Shown here one piece after another: positions 1 through 11,500 of a DNA stretch of 64,000 nt. The notes below the pieces were generated by a model. The model made no database searches. It had not been told where the DNA came from and saw nothing but the letters and a program-made list of their open reading frames with translations. Each line of letters starts with the position of its first letter. Positions within the stretch are counted from its first letter, which is position 1. Origin of the DNA: Portulaca oleracea. Lineage: Eukaryota > Streptophyta > Magnoliopsida > Caryophyllales > Portulacaceae. The translations under genes and the position numbers were made by a program. Where the stretch lies: positions 12,964,841 through 13,028,840 of the forward strand of contig CM055889.1 in NCBI GenBank assembly GCA_029582165.1, in the 5' to 3' direction.

Positions 1-751
1 CAGGAAAACACAAGCAACAGAAACAATATACGCACAAAAATACCAGAAGTAAAGCTGACCTGAGAGACTGAACTGAAGCAACCAAAGTTATCCATAGAAT
101 TCAAGCTCCAACCCTAGCTTCCTGGCTTAGTAATCAACATCTACCACCATCCCCTAACAACCCTAGCACCAACAGTTGCCCAAAAACTTGAACAAAGGGT
201 CACACTGAAACAAAACCCACAAGCAATAATTCATCATAAATGACATAAACCCATCCAAAAATTACCAATCAGAAAATCCCAAACCTTAAAAAAACAATTC
301 AAATTCTCTAGTAAGCAAGACTATGAACAAAATAATCTAAGTGGGTATTTCAGAAATCCACTCACCAAAACAAAAATTGACAAGTGAGCCACCAAATTAA
401 ACCAAAAGATTAAACCTTTTAGATGATCAACACAAGTTTCTTCTTCTGGGTGCTTAAAAAAATCAACAAAAAAGAGGAAAAATGAAAGGATTGGGAAAGA
501 GATGGAGAAAGGGTTTTGGTAACTGACTCTGCAAGGTATGAGTTTGAGGTTTCGTTGAAGAGAGAGAAAGATGATTGGGTAAGGATTTCTTCGCAAATGG
601 GGTATTGCCCAAAAACTTTGACTTTTCTCCCCCTTAGTTTTCTCCACCAAAATTAATAATGAAGAGAGTGAATAAATAAATAATTAATTAATTAATTAAT
701 GATTTAGTAATATTTATGTCAGCTTTACTACTACTCCTTTGATCAACAGCT
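1..751 (-). other. Possible 5' leader of a minus-strand gene lying left of the window
   Basis: No coding exon can be supported here. On the minus strand the stretch from about 650 down to 60 is pyrimidine-rich and leader-like. It has a plausible splice donor (CTCTCAG/GTCAGC on the minus strand) near position 60, which would fit an untranslated first exon of a gene continuing to the left. The 109-codon open frame at 321-650 has no recognisable domain. The alternative is plain intergenic DNA. A TAAT-rich microsatellite lies at about 679-702. Confidence 0.25.
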
Positions 752-761
752 GTTTCGATTC

Positions 762-2150
762 GAAGTAATAACAGATATATCCCCAAACTTTTGTACAATG
801 AGGATTTTACCCTCCACATTTGAGAAATGTCAATTACGCAACCCGACCTATGCCTTTTACATAAATATATACTTTTTCCGTTTGGTCAACAACTTGGACA
901 TTTTTACCCCCAGTAATTTTATCTGGTTTGAAAAAAATACCCTAATGATTCCAATTGAATAAACAAAACTACCCTGGTTAAAACTAAAAATTGAATGTAC
1001 GTTTGTGTTGGATGCCATTGCTATTCTCCTAGCTTCCTCCTGCTCGAGGAAAATCTTAACGACAAACCCGACCACAATGACAAACACGAATCGGCGACAA
1101 CTAGGGTTTGCGGTTGAGAGACATGGGTTGTTGGGATCGGACGACGGCTATGGTGCGATGGAGTTTGAAATTTGGCAATGTTTGAAGATTAGTTTGGTGT
1201 GCAATTCTTCAAGAAAATCAATTCACGATGAAAGTTGGATTTTTTTGGGGAAGGTCTGTCAACGTTATTCGGATGTTTAGAACAAGAATTTCGATTTTCA
1301 TCCTCCAATTCAGAGTATCGGGCATGTATTTAGACTGTTCAATTACAAAGCGTAGTTTTACTTGTATTTCAATTACGAGTAGTATTCATGTTGTTCAATT
1401 ACTTGAGTTTCACCGATTCGCTTGTGATTCATCTATTGTTGTTCGGTTTTCTCTATGTGATTCATATATTGTTTTTCGATTTTTCTGCAAATAATATACA
1501 TGTTTTGTTGTTGATGTGAATTTCAATTATGCAAATAATATTCATGTTGTGTTGTTGATGTAGCTAAGGTGAGGTTTTTGAGAGAGATGAGAGGTTTAGA
1601 GCCCCACCCAACAACAAATTTGTTCCTCTTTGTTCTCTAACCAGGTCTCCCTATAACTTTTGAAGATAGATAATTGGATTTGGAGAATCATCTCTGGGTT
1701 ACATTTCTTTTTTCCAAGCTTTTTCTATTGGTTTGCCTATCGATGGTATAAATATGGCAAGTTTGTTTTTCAATTTGTTTGAGGACATGGCAAAGAACTT
1801 GACTTGTTCGATGAGGAACTGAAGAACAGGGCAAAGAATAAAAGGGCCTGGGTTTTACCGGGTTGGAAGGGAACAATTAAATCGAATTAAGGGGAAGGGG
1901 ATTGGGTTGGACAGAAAAAAAATAAAGGGTTTGGGGAAGGTGAAAATTTAAATGAAGGGTAAATTAGAACTTTCATTACTTATATTGACTAAGTAAATCT
2001 AAAAAAGTACAAAAAATTGATATAAAAAATGTTAAGGTGTGATATTTATTGTATTTACAATTTATTAGGTTGGGTAATTAACATTTCTCAAATATAAATG
2101 GTAAAATTCTCATTTTACAAAAGTTTAGGGAAGGTATATGTTATTAGTTC
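762..2150. mobile_element. Non-autonomous Mutator-like (MULE) element, 1389 bp, 10-bp TSD
   Basis: The two ends are imperfect inverted repeats of about 90 bp (762-855 against 2055-2150, roughly 80% by eye). The left begins GAAGTAATAACA and the right ends TGTTATTAGTTC. They are flanked by an exact 10-bp direct repeat, GTTTCGATTC, at 752-761 and 2151-2160. Long terminal inverted repeats with a 9-10 bp duplication are typical of plant Mutator-like elements. No transposase is visible. The interior at 1010-1260 is less AT-rich than the ends and could be captured host sequence, but I do not recognise it. Confidence 0.75.
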
Positions 2151-2160
2151 GTTTCGATTC

Positions 2161-2532
2161 TCTTTCGTAGGAGTACCGGTTCTAATCTACGGAAAACGAT
2201 AGCAAAAAAAGCTTGTCTGGATTTGACAAAGTTTTGACCAAAATAAAAACGATATAATTTTCCAAGTCGCCCAATGTAGCCCCTTTATTCCCACCTTTTC
2301 TGAATTTCATCCTAATTTTATTGCATAACGCAATGCCATTGTTTTTGGTCTTGGACATTCAAAATGCCTTTTGGAAAAAAGAATGAATTCTTGGATGTTT
2401 CTTTCTTGTTGTGAAAAGATGTACATTTTCTAAATGTGATGAAAAAGGATTTTTATTCTCACACATTCATAATTTAATACTATATTGTAATTGTACATAG
2501 CTATATTCAGATAAGGAAATTTGCATAATAGG
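2161..2532. other. AT-rich intergenic DNA
   Basis: I see no gene, repeat or RNA signature in this stretch between two transposable elements. Confidence 0.5.
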
Positions 2533-2970
2533 CTATGTTGTCAGAATCAGATCGGTCACTAAATCGGTTGACTCAGTGGGTCAATGATTCAACTAATCGA
2601 ACCTGTTTGGCTGGATTAGACCGGTTGACTTGGGTGACGGTTGAACCGGTCAAAACCAGTATGAACCGATCACGAGTTAAAAAAATTTCATATACTTCAA
2701 GAATAATTAAACTACCAAAATAATTAAACCGACACGAACATAACATGAATCAGTCAAAAACCGGATTGAATCGGTCAAAAACTAGAATTTTTTATATTAA
2801 ATGACCAAAATCCTGGTCTAACCGTGAACTGTACGGTTCGCCCGGTTGAACCAGTTTTGGTGTTTTTTTCCCGTTTAAACCAAACATCCGAGCTAAACCT
2901 AGAACTAGACCAGTCAACTTGCCGATTCACGGTTGAACCTGTCGGACCAGATCCGGTTCTTACAACATAG
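2533..2970. mobile_element. hAT-type MITE rich in CGGTT/AACCG motifs, about 438 bp
   Basis: The ends are inverted repeats: the left begins CTATGTTGTCAGAA and the reverse complement of the right end begins CTATGTTGTAAGAA. The interior is a run of CGGTT, GGTTGA and AACCG words. The flanking 8-mers ATAATAGG (2525-2532) and ACAATAGC (2971-2978) agree at 6 of 8 positions, as an old 8-bp hAT target duplication would. The small open frames inside are chance. Confidence 0.6.
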
Positions 2971-3564
2971 ACAATAGCCAATAGGTGGCATCATTATTGT
3001 ATACAATTTTGTTCCAAAACATATGACATTTTTTTATAGTTGTCGAACGGGATATAGCCCCAAATTTGTTAAACTCGATCGAAAAGTGTTTTATGCATGA
3101 TACAAATGGAAGCTCATAGTCACATCAATATATGAGGATCCAACTTGCAATAGAACACTAGTATTTGCCACAGAACAAGCAAAAGAAAACAAAATCACAG
3201 ACCTCCCATGGCATGATTCCTCCATCCCCAAAATGCATTGATCTGCTTTTTTTTTCCTTGTGCCCCACTTTCCATGAACTCGCCCGTTGCCTTCACCGAA
3301 CCCCCCTCTCCTCATATACTTTCTTCCATCTCTTCACTTTATCTACTACTTCATTCCCAATATTCATTCAACCATAACTCTTCTATTACCGAAAAATGAG
3401 AGGTATATTATGAAAATTGACCACTTCACTTCCAGTATCCAAGATATGGCAATTAAGTTTCCAATTACTCTTATCTTCTAAGCTTTCTTTTATATTTGGC
3501 TTGTAAACTTAATAATTCCTATGGGTTGCCCCTGAAATAGAACTTAAAGATAGATATAATGTCA
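2971..3564. other. Intergenic DNA, no gene seen
   Basis: Open frames at 3091-3481 overlap each other on both strands, lack any domain and look like chance. Nothing else is supported. Confidence 0.4.
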
Positions 3565-3638
3565 TGATCCTCCCGAGCTGTGGACATTACAGAGAATGAC
3601 TACAAGGATTGACGGCTAGCCCCACCAATCGTTACAAG

Positions 3639-3803
3639 CAGGGGCGGAGCCAGACATTTTTATTAAGGAGGGCCAAACAAAAAAAATTTCATTTCATATA
3701 AATACTGAAACAATTAACATATTGTCACTAATTGACTTAATTAATTAACTAAAATGGAAAATAGAAAGAAAACATACACTGATCCATAAATGCAACTAGC
3801 AAA

Positions 3804-3846
<43 letters not shown>

Positions 3847-6800
3847 CCAGCCTTAGCAAAAAAATGTCTCCAAATCCTGGCCAACAAAATAACAAATAAA
3901 TTAAGGTATGAAACAACCCAATATTATAAAGAATGCTAACTTTCAAAAATTTAAAAAAAAAAATACCTCATCACTTTAGTCTTAATTTTCTCTTCTTCAT
4001 ATCAGCAAACTCATCTATTATCATATCCATTGAAAATTGCTTAGCAACCTCCTTCTCAATGTAGACAACCATATAGTTGGAGAGAAACTCATCTTCCATT
4101 TTATTACGAAGGCTTGTTTTGATAATTTTCATGGCAGAAAAAGCTCTTTCTGTGGTAGCTGTTGAAACTGGCAAAGTCAAAACCAAGCGAAGTAATCTAT
4201 CAATTAGTGGATATCTTTCTGACTTTCCATCTCGACCAATCCTTGACATAAGTCAACAATTGTTTCCATGTTCTTCAACTTTGGGTGCTTTGGAACATCT
4301 GACCCGTAATGTTGCAATTCATACTTCAACATATCTTTCTCATGATCAGTAAAATCTTCAGGATAATATTTCTCAACGAGAGTGCACAAGTCACTAATGT
4401 TGAATGACTTATAGCCATCCTTTGGATTCAAAGTTGCGCTTAAAATTAGGAGTTGCGTTGTTTGCTCACTAAATCGGCTAAGCTCTTCCAACTGTTGGTC
4501 AACAACAGCTGTAAATATTTCTACTCGAAAATGATGCTCCATTGTTACGATTTATTTTTGCCTAGACCGTAGGCGAAGTGAACGAAGAACATCAACATAA
4601 GGAGCGCTCATGTCACAAGCTGGAATATTGTGTCGTTGGAAAAATGATTGTACATTGCCTAACAAAGGTTCCCACCCATCATTTCTCAAGTTTTGGATAA
4701 GTTGCTTTGTACTTGAAACCAAGTGCATAGCATTCACAATATCTTGAGACTTCTGTTGTAGAGATTTGCAAAGTGCTTCAATAATGCCCATAATCTCCTT
4801 AACCACATGTAGGATAAATGCAAATGACATTAAGATCTTAAGAGCATGCTTTGCATCCCCTCGTTGGGAGAATGAAGATCTTCTAGTAGCTATTTCACCA
4901 ATAAATGTGTATGTAAGGCCATACAATCTTATCAAACTACATACTGATTTAAAGTGCAAACTCCATCTAGTATCTCCGGGACGTTGTAGTGTACCAATTT
5001 GATTTGCACCTGTTCCAGTACCAATCTCTCCTATTTCAATTAAATGTGCTAGCTCTTCAATATGTCTTGCTTGTAATTCATCATGGCGTTTAGAAGAGCT
5101 AGAAGCTGTATTCACAATAAATACCAAGTTTTCGAAGAATGTGTGGACTTCTGACACTTCTCTCGCTGCAGCAACAAGAGCTAATTGTAATTGATGAGCT
5201 AAGCAATGTACATAATATGCATATGGACAATCGTTAAGAAACAATGCTTGTAATCCATTCCATTCACCACGCATGTTACTGGCTCCATCATACCCTTGAC
5301 CTCGAATATCTCCAATGCTGAGATTAGATAGAACAGAACTAAGCTTATTCTTAAGGGTTAAGGACATTGTATCTTTGACATGTACCAAATCTAGAAATCG
5401 TTCCCGAACATGCCCTTTTTTATCAATAAACCTCACAACAATAGTCATCTGTTCTCTTTTAGCAATGTCTCTTGATTCATCTACAATAAGACAAAATTTA
5501 GAATTTTCAATTTCTTCCCGTATTGTCTTTTACACATTCCTTGCAAAGATGTGAAGAATTTGCTTTTGAATTTCTGGAGATGTATACTTAGCAATTGAAG
5601 GAGCATTGTCCATAACAACAGCATCTACTTGTTCATTATATGATGCCAAAAGTTTCAATAACTCAAGAAAATTACCTTGATTTGTCGAATCAAGACTTTC
5701 ATCATGGCCTCTAAAAGCACATGTCTGGAATGTCAACCATCTCACAACATCAATCGAAGCTTTCAATCCCAACCTGTTGCTCACAATTTCTTCAGCAGTT
5801 TGTTTCTCAATGACACTTTCAATAGAACATGACTGATTCATCAAATTATCAAGGCATTTGACTGCAAAATTATGAGCTGAATTTGAGTCTTTCCCCATAT
5901 GAGTAAGAAAAGCACAATTCTTACCATCATGAACCGTTTTCCAATTATTAAATCCTTTAGATGTAAATGTATATGATCCTGCCTTTCCTGTTGGCTTTTT
6001 AGAAAAAAGAAAGCATGGAAAGCAATATACAGCATGTTTAGTAGAAGAATACTCCAACCAAGGAAAATCCTTAAACCAATGATATTGGAACCGACGAGGA
6101 TGACTCTCTGGCCCAGAAGACTTATAGGATTCTTCAAAAGGCTGATAAGGGCCAAGCTTGATATATTCCTTACGAATTTCATCCCTTTTATTTAATGGAT
6201 AATCATTTATCGGTTTACGTAAAGCAGGATCACGAACTAAACCATTCGTATCTAAATCCCTAGTGTCAACTTTTGGAGATTTAGCAGGAGGTTGTGATTG
6301 TTCAACACCTACATTGGGGGGTTCAGAATGTAAATTTGCAATTTGTTCGACAGGCGATGCACTAGTGCTTTCCTTCACTTGTTTCTTGAAAAATGAGTCG
6401 ATTGTTCGTTTTGACATACTTTCAATTAACCTATAAAATTTAGCAGATAAAATAATTTAATACAAACTTTAAATCAAATAAGTATTTATAAATTTTTGTG
6501 TCAAATAATTAAGGTTTATAATCAACTAAACTAATCAATTAAATATTTAAAATCAAAATTAAACAAAATCATACAAATTAGTGGAATATATATGCTAAAA
6601 ATTCATATTTGTAACTAAAAAAAGATGAACTACTACGCTAATAAATAAAAATATTAATTTACTTGATAAATTTTATAGCCAAATAACTAAATTTTCAATA
6701 AAATTAAGTATTATCATATACATTAATCAAATTAAATAAAAAGGATTCTCCAATAATCACTTATCACTACTTAAAACAACAAACAAGTATCATTGTATCA

Positions 6801-7409
6801 ATATGTTTAATTAATAAAATATACTAGAAGAATTTAATGATAAATTATAAATACCTTTTGTTGCGTGAATGTCTTGTTCCAATTGTAAAAATTTGTAAGC
6901 CAAATTGAAATTTTCTACAAAAAATATTAGCAATAATTATATGAATTTAATACTTTCGGATAAATAAATATAAATGTTAATGAGTCAAAAAAATATCAAT
7001 GGTTAAAGTCTTTCTTACCTGTAAAAGTTGTATTTACTGTAGAGAGACTGTAGAAAGACACACACAGAGAGAGAGAGAGATGTGCACGCCACAATTGGAA
7101 TTCACAATTCCAATTTGCAACAAAAGTCTTCCTTTGCATTAATTGCACCAATTGTAGGCCACATATAGAGAGAGGAGAGAGGATAGAGAAGATAGAAAGG
7201 CTTCCTTTGCAGGTCAAATTGTCAGTTGTAATTTTATTCTCTTTCCAAAACTGATAAAATTACAACTATCGTTTGTATTTGTATAAGGAAAGTATACTTA
7301 ATTTTTTTTTTTATACTTATATATGGTAAAGTGTTTGAATTTTTTTTAAAAAAAATGATAGGGTGGGCCATGGCCCTGGCTGCCCCCCCCCCCCAAACAT
7401 CCGCCCCTG
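3639..7409 (-). mobile_element. Complete hAT transposon (zf-TTF/DUF4371 type), 3771 bp, 8-bp TSD
   Basis: The element has 10-bp perfect terminal inverted repeats, CAGGGGCGGA at 3639 and TCCGCCCCTG ending at 7409. An exact 8-bp duplication, GTTACAAG, lies at 3631-3638 and 7410-7417. It encodes one minus-strand transposase, now broken. An (AT)n tract lies at about 3809-3843 and a 12-C run at 7383-7394 close to the right end. The transposase frame lies between about 3971 and 6417. The 6420-7380 part is an AT-rich leader without a supported gene. Confidence 0.9.
3971..6417 (-). pseudogene. hAT transposase, TTF-type zinc finger/DUF4371 family (ZMYM1-like), inactivated
   Basis: Reading on the minus strand from an ATG at 6417, the product has an N-terminal TTF-type zinc-finger region (WLEYSSTKHAVYCFPCFLF, about 6000-6070). 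It is followed by the DUF4371-like body (VRWLTFQTCAFRGHDES, then GQGYDGASNMRGEWNGLQ near 5250). The C-terminal hAT dimerisation region (LTLPVSTATTERAFSAMKII, about 4110-4190) closes the protein. Three lesions break it: an in-frame TAA at 5530-5532, an in-frame TAA at 4552-4554, and a frame change at about 4210-4250. It would need a functional relative to move. The family is plant hAT; I am confident of the family and of the breaks. Confidence 0.85.
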
Positions 7410-7627
7410 GTTACAAGTCCTTTCAATGTGTTTCGTTATCACTCACACACTGCTTGAGAAAACTGCCAATGATGTCACTTATTTCATGGTTGCTTCCAAC
7501 CAAGCACACTTTATAGTGGAGTTCTCCATAGACGAACTTCCTAAAAGATCAGTACACATTGGTGACATAAGTAGTTATTTAATCCCTTTAACTCTTAAGT
7601 CACATTTCTAACCATATTGGGTGTCAC

Positions 7628-7818
7628 AACCACCCCTCCCCTCTCCTCCAAACACACACACTTAAGAGCATAACGTCCTCGTTGTGCCTCGTAAGCAACA
7701 GAATTGCACATCCTCTAGACTTGTAGGGAAAATCTAGAACTGTTGCCCCACTAGGTGACTTCCCATGGATCTCACATTCATTAGCGCAATTCACGATCGC
7801 GTGTCAGCTCTGATACCA
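7628..7818 (-). other. Cassandra-like internal region with polypurine tract and primer-binding site
   Basis: The pyrimidine-rich plus-strand segment starting ACCACCCCTCCCCTCTCC (7628 onward) is a polypurine tract when read on the minus strand. GCTCTGATACCA at 7807-7818 is the reverse complement of the 3' end of initiator-Met tRNA, the usual primer site of copia and TRIM elements. No coding frame is present, as expected for a TRIM. Confidence 0.65.
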
Positions 7819-9040
7819 TTTTGGGCTAGGCCATGGGCATTATCGGGAATAACTTCAAGGATTACGAATAATCCAACAAATCACCACGAGTTCTTTCAGC
7901 GTACTTTGTCCTCTTTCATAAGCTATTTTGGAAAACTTACAGGAGGTCATTCTGTAGGAGGCAAACATTTATCGACAAATCAGAAAATGACATATGGAAA
8001 ATAAATAAAATTTATTTGGCCAATTATTATCCACCACGTGTCAAATTAATTACGGTGGTCCATTTAATTAAATTTTAAATGGAAATACAACCCTACCAAT
8101 AATATCGTGACACGTGTCAAAGATGACGCAGAAAATATAAATTATTTCTTTATTTAAAATTAAATGAATAATTAATTAACTTTGGTGCAAGCCCAAAGCC
8201 CAACTTAAACCCTAGACCTCGAATGGCTATCAATAGGGGTCTTCTCCTTCATTTTCACTCCCCGGGCATTCAGCAATATGCACTCCAGAAGCTTCAAAAG
8301 ATCGAACTGCAAACGACCTCCAACCATCAAGCGTCAAGGATCAAGGTCTGCAAAAGCTGCAAGCCTCTATCGTGTCAAGATCAAGAACTGCTACAAAATT
8401 CTTTAGCGAGACCTGCGAATCCTTTAGAAGATCGAACTACAGACGCTCTCCAATTACAGGCGACAAGGACCAAGGACGGCTAGTTCAACAACTTCTTTTC
8501 TTCACATCAAAGACTGCAGTCGTCTTCCTGATTCATCGATTGGGACCAAACACTCAATCCAAAAATTGAGAGAACTGCAACCGAAAGTCAACCTTCAGAT
8601 GGTTAAACTCAAAGCAGCCTCCAGCTACCAAGCACTAAAAGGATCAACGCTCAAGACCTTCAGCTCAGGAACTGCTACAAGAGTTCTTTAGTTAGACCTG
8701 GATTCGAGATTGAGATCAAGTGTTCACGCCCTCGGCTCATCCAAGTTGCAGGAGATCAAATTAGATGACTACTTTATTGTATTTAATACAGAGATTGTAC
8801 CCACATACGTTCAAATATTAATACAAATTAATTTGTTTCTCAATTTCCCGTCTTATTAAATTTTAGACTCGAAATTTGTGTTTACACATTCATTTCAAGA
8901 TTGCTCATGGCCAAACATGTTTAATTATAGAGTTTTAAAAGATGATATGAGGTTTTTGAAAGGAATGTATATTTTGATGAGATAAGTAATTATTTCAATC
9001 TCTTTAAAGTAATTGTCTAACCATTTAAAGTATTACAACA
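7819..9040 (-). repeat. Right (5') Cassandra-like LTR, interrupted by a solo LTR
   Basis: The LTR begins right after the primer-binding site and aligns with the left copy throughout (for example GGGCATTATCGGGAATAAC against GGACATTACAGAGAATGAC, and AAGTAATTATTTCAATC against AAGTAGTTATTTAATCC). The 5S-like part is split by the solo LTR at 7953-8886. The edge near 9040 (ATTACAACA) is approximate. Confidence 0.6.
7953..8886 (+). mobile_element. Solo LTR, 934 bp, 5-bp TSD CATTC
   Basis: It begins TGTAGGAGG and ends GTGTTTACA, flanked by exact CATTC copies at 7948-7952 and 8887-8891. The 3' part (AGATTGTACCCACATACG followed by an A-rich stretch) looks like the end of a transcribed LTR in plus orientation. 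Two CACGTGTC words lie at about 8035 and 8112. Internal direct repeats start AAGATCGAACT (about 8299 and 8427) and GAACTGCTACAA (about 8384 and 8670). There is no internal region, so this is a recombination remnant. Open frames inside are not genes. Confidence 0.8.
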
Positions 9041-9250
9041 AACTTGTTCGCCCCTTCATTAAGAAAGCTTCTAAGAATGTTGATTAATTTGGTTAGATAC
9101 AATTATTTTCTTCATCTATGAGAATAAGGTTAAAAATGTTTCTATTTGCAATTTGAAGGCCATGTCATTAAGTTAATATACATCTCTCTTTTCTCGAGCT
9201 TAATTGTGTATATTTAAAAGGGTTAGGTAATTTATATTGTGCAACCTAGT
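9041..9250. other. Intergenic DNA, nothing recognised
   Basis: This AT-rich sequence between the TRIM and a copia fragment shows no gene or repeat I can name. Confidence 0.4.
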
Positions 9251-11500
9251 TCCCATTGAGGTACTTTTGATGGAATCAGTATCTATCCAGACAAGATAAA
9301 ACAAAACAAAGAATTGACTCGTAGAGAAAAAAGAGAAAGAAAGTTGAGATGCAAGAACTCTTGTATTAATTTGTAACTGAATGAATGAATACAGATAGGC
9401 ATGTTAGGTGTATGTGTACACACGCGTACGCACACACACATATACAACTGTCAAGAGCCTACTATTGGGAGGAAGAAAGTATCTTTGTAAGATGTAGTCT
9501 TATTGGGAGGAAGAAAGTATCTTTGTAAGCATATCTGCCAACTATTCAGTGATGGACATATGGGTAAGTTGAAGGAATCATTCAAGGACCTTTTCTCAAG
9601 TGAAGTCTCAATAAATATCTATATGCTTTGTTCGTTCATGAAAAATAGGGTTCTAATTCCCTATATGGATAGCAGACTGATTGTCACAAAAGAGAGTGAT
9701 AGGCTGCAAAGATGATATCCCAATTCCTCAAACAATCGAACAATCTAAGTAATTTAGGATGTTGTCTGAGCTAGAGCTCGATATTCAGCCTCTGAGGACG
9801 ACTTAGAGACTGTACTTTGCTTCTTACTCTTCCAACTGATGGGTTAGTTGCCAAAGAGGATTAAATAACTAGTGACTGATCTTTGTGTGAAAGAACAAGC
9901 TCCCCAATCTGAATCATAAAAAGCCCCAATGTTAGCTGGTTGGATCCTGGAGCAGAATCCCTTTTTCTGAAGTGTCTCTGATGCATCTCAAGGTATGATA
10001 GAAGGCCTTTTGATGATAAGTGCGAGGTTGTTGCATAAATTGACTCAATGTTTGGGTTGTGAAACTGAGGTCAGGTCTAGTGTTGGTTAAAAAATTGATT
10101 TTGCCAACAGTAGACCTATAGGAAAGATGGTCCTGCAACAAATCTCCTTCATTAGAATTGAGCTTGACATTCATAGACAATGGAGTGAGCGTTGGAGCAG
10201 GATGTAGGAGTCTACATTCTATCAAAAGCTCCTTTGTAAACTTTTGTTGGACAATATGACACCTTCTGGGACATAAGTCACTTCCAGCCCAAGGAAGTAA
10301 CGCAACTTGCCAAGATCTTTAATGCCAAAAAGAGAGTTGAGATGCTCCTTGACATGTTGAATTTCTGCCTGATTAGATCCAGTAATTAGAATGTCATCCA
10401 CATATACTGTAATAATAGTGATATTGGTAGAAGACTTGTTAAGAAATATTGAATTATCATTTTAGATTGTTGATAACCTAAAGAGAGAAGAGTTTGACTC
10501 AATTTGGCAAACCATTGTCGGTTGGCCTGTTTAAGGCCATACAATGATTTTCTGATTCTACAAACCTTATTTAAAAGAATTAGGAATCCCTTTAGGCATT
10601 TCTGAATATATTTCCTCATCAAGGTCTCCAAGTAGAAATGCATTATTGACATCTAGGGGTGTGCATTATTCGATTTTGAACTGAATAAACCGAGAACCGA
10701 ATAAAACTGGTCCAAACCGAACCGATTTTTATTCGGTTTTCGGTTTGGTCTTTAATCCTTATTCGATTCCGGTGAAAACCCATATAGATATGTGCGTTAT
10801 TCGGTTTTGAACCGAATAAAATGAGAACCGAACCGATTTAATTTTATTCGACTCGGTTTCCAGTTTGGACTTTGCCTCTTGTTCGGTTCGATTTTGAACC
10901 GATGAACAACCCTATTGACATCTAATTGAAAAAAAGGCCATCTTTTGGAGGATGCAATATCAATGATGCTTCTTATATTAGTTATTTTGACAACTGGAGA
11001 GAAAATCTCTTGGTAATCAATTCCATATTGTTGAGTGAAGCCTCGAATAGCTAATCTAGCCTTGAATCTTTCTAAAGAACCATCAGACTTAAGCTTCACT
11101 TCGTAGACCCACTTGATGCTAATAGCTTTCTTACCAGGTAGAAGGTCTACTGTCTCCCAAGTGTTGGTTTCTAATAAGGGTCCCTTTTAATAATGCATCA
11201 ATGTCCTTCTGCATAGCTTGAATCCATTTAGGATCTTTAGAGGCTTCTTCATAAGATTTAGGCTCTTTGTACTGAATCAAAGAAGCCTAAAAAGCATGAA
11301 AATCTCAGGAAGTAAATCAATGTTAGCATAAGCACAATGAAAATCTTGTAAATATTGAGGTTTGGTAGTAGCTCTTGTGGATCTTCCCAGTGGTTGTTGA
11401 ACAAGTTGTTGTATAGGTTGATCTTGTTTTAGTGAGTAATGTGTGGGAGATAATTGTTGAACAGATTTCATGGCATGGGAATCATGTTGAGAAGAAGATG
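9250..11500 (-). mobile_element. Decayed Ty1-copia fragment
   Basis: The minus strand reads, in order, an integrase-RT linker (GRSTRATTKPQYLQDFHCAY, about 11330-11400), the start of the reverse transcriptase (RFKARLAIRGFTQQYGIDYQ and FFQLDVN, 10910-11060), its continuation ([18 protein letters not shown], about 10500-10560), and the region before RNase H (TRPDLSFTTQTLSQFMQQP, about 10020-10080). A degenerate RNase H follows. The 9290-9460 part is LTR-like. Several stops and frame changes are present, and a 259-bp MITE interrupts the RT. A short tandem duplication (TTGGGAGGAAGAAAGTATC) lies at about 9466 and 9502. No right LTR was found. Confidence 0.8.
10655..10913. mobile_element. Small MITE (259 bp) inside the copia reverse transcriptase, 10-bp direct repeat
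   Basis: The ends are short inverted repeats, AGGGGTGTGCA and the complement of TGAACAACCCT. Exact copies of ATTGACATCT flank it at 10645-10654 and 10914-10923. Removing the insert and one copy rejoins the conserved reverse-transcriptase motif [11 protein letters not shown] of copia elements, which proves insertion. The interior is two diverged copies of a CGGTTTTGAACCGAATAAAA-like unit. Confidence 0.8.

Larger units (their letters stand above)
3565..7627 (-). repeat. Left (3') Cassandra-like LTR, interrupted by the hAT element
   Basis: The LTR is 3565-3638 joined to 7418-7627. The gap is exactly the hAT insertion plus one copy of its 8-bp duplication. The right edge ends GGGTGTCACA, immediately before the pyrimidine-rich complement of the polypurine tract. 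The 5S-like part is about 7450-7525. Confidence 0.65.
3565..9040 (-). mobile_element. Cassandra-like TRIM retrotransposon, split by two later insertions
   Basis: Two diverged copies of one sequence bracket a short internal region. The left copy is 3565-3638 plus 7418-7627; the right is 7819-7952 plus 8892-9040, about 283 bp without the insertion. Between them lie a polypurine tract (pyrimidine-rich on the plus strand, about 7628-7650), some 150 bp of non-coding DNA, and the reverse complement of a 12-nt initiator-Met primer-binding site at 7807-7818. Both copies contain a degenerate reverse complement of 5S rRNA (the motif corresponding to CAGGAGGTCA, then AAGCACACTT and GGAGTTCT). LTRs carrying 5S-like sequence, an iMet primer site and no coding capacity are the definition of Cassandra TRIMs. 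I could not find its own target duplication, and the outer ends are approximate. Confidence 0.72.

Noticed and set aside
3809..3843. Functional significance of the (AT)n tract
   Set aside because: It is a simple microsatellite in a dead hAT element.
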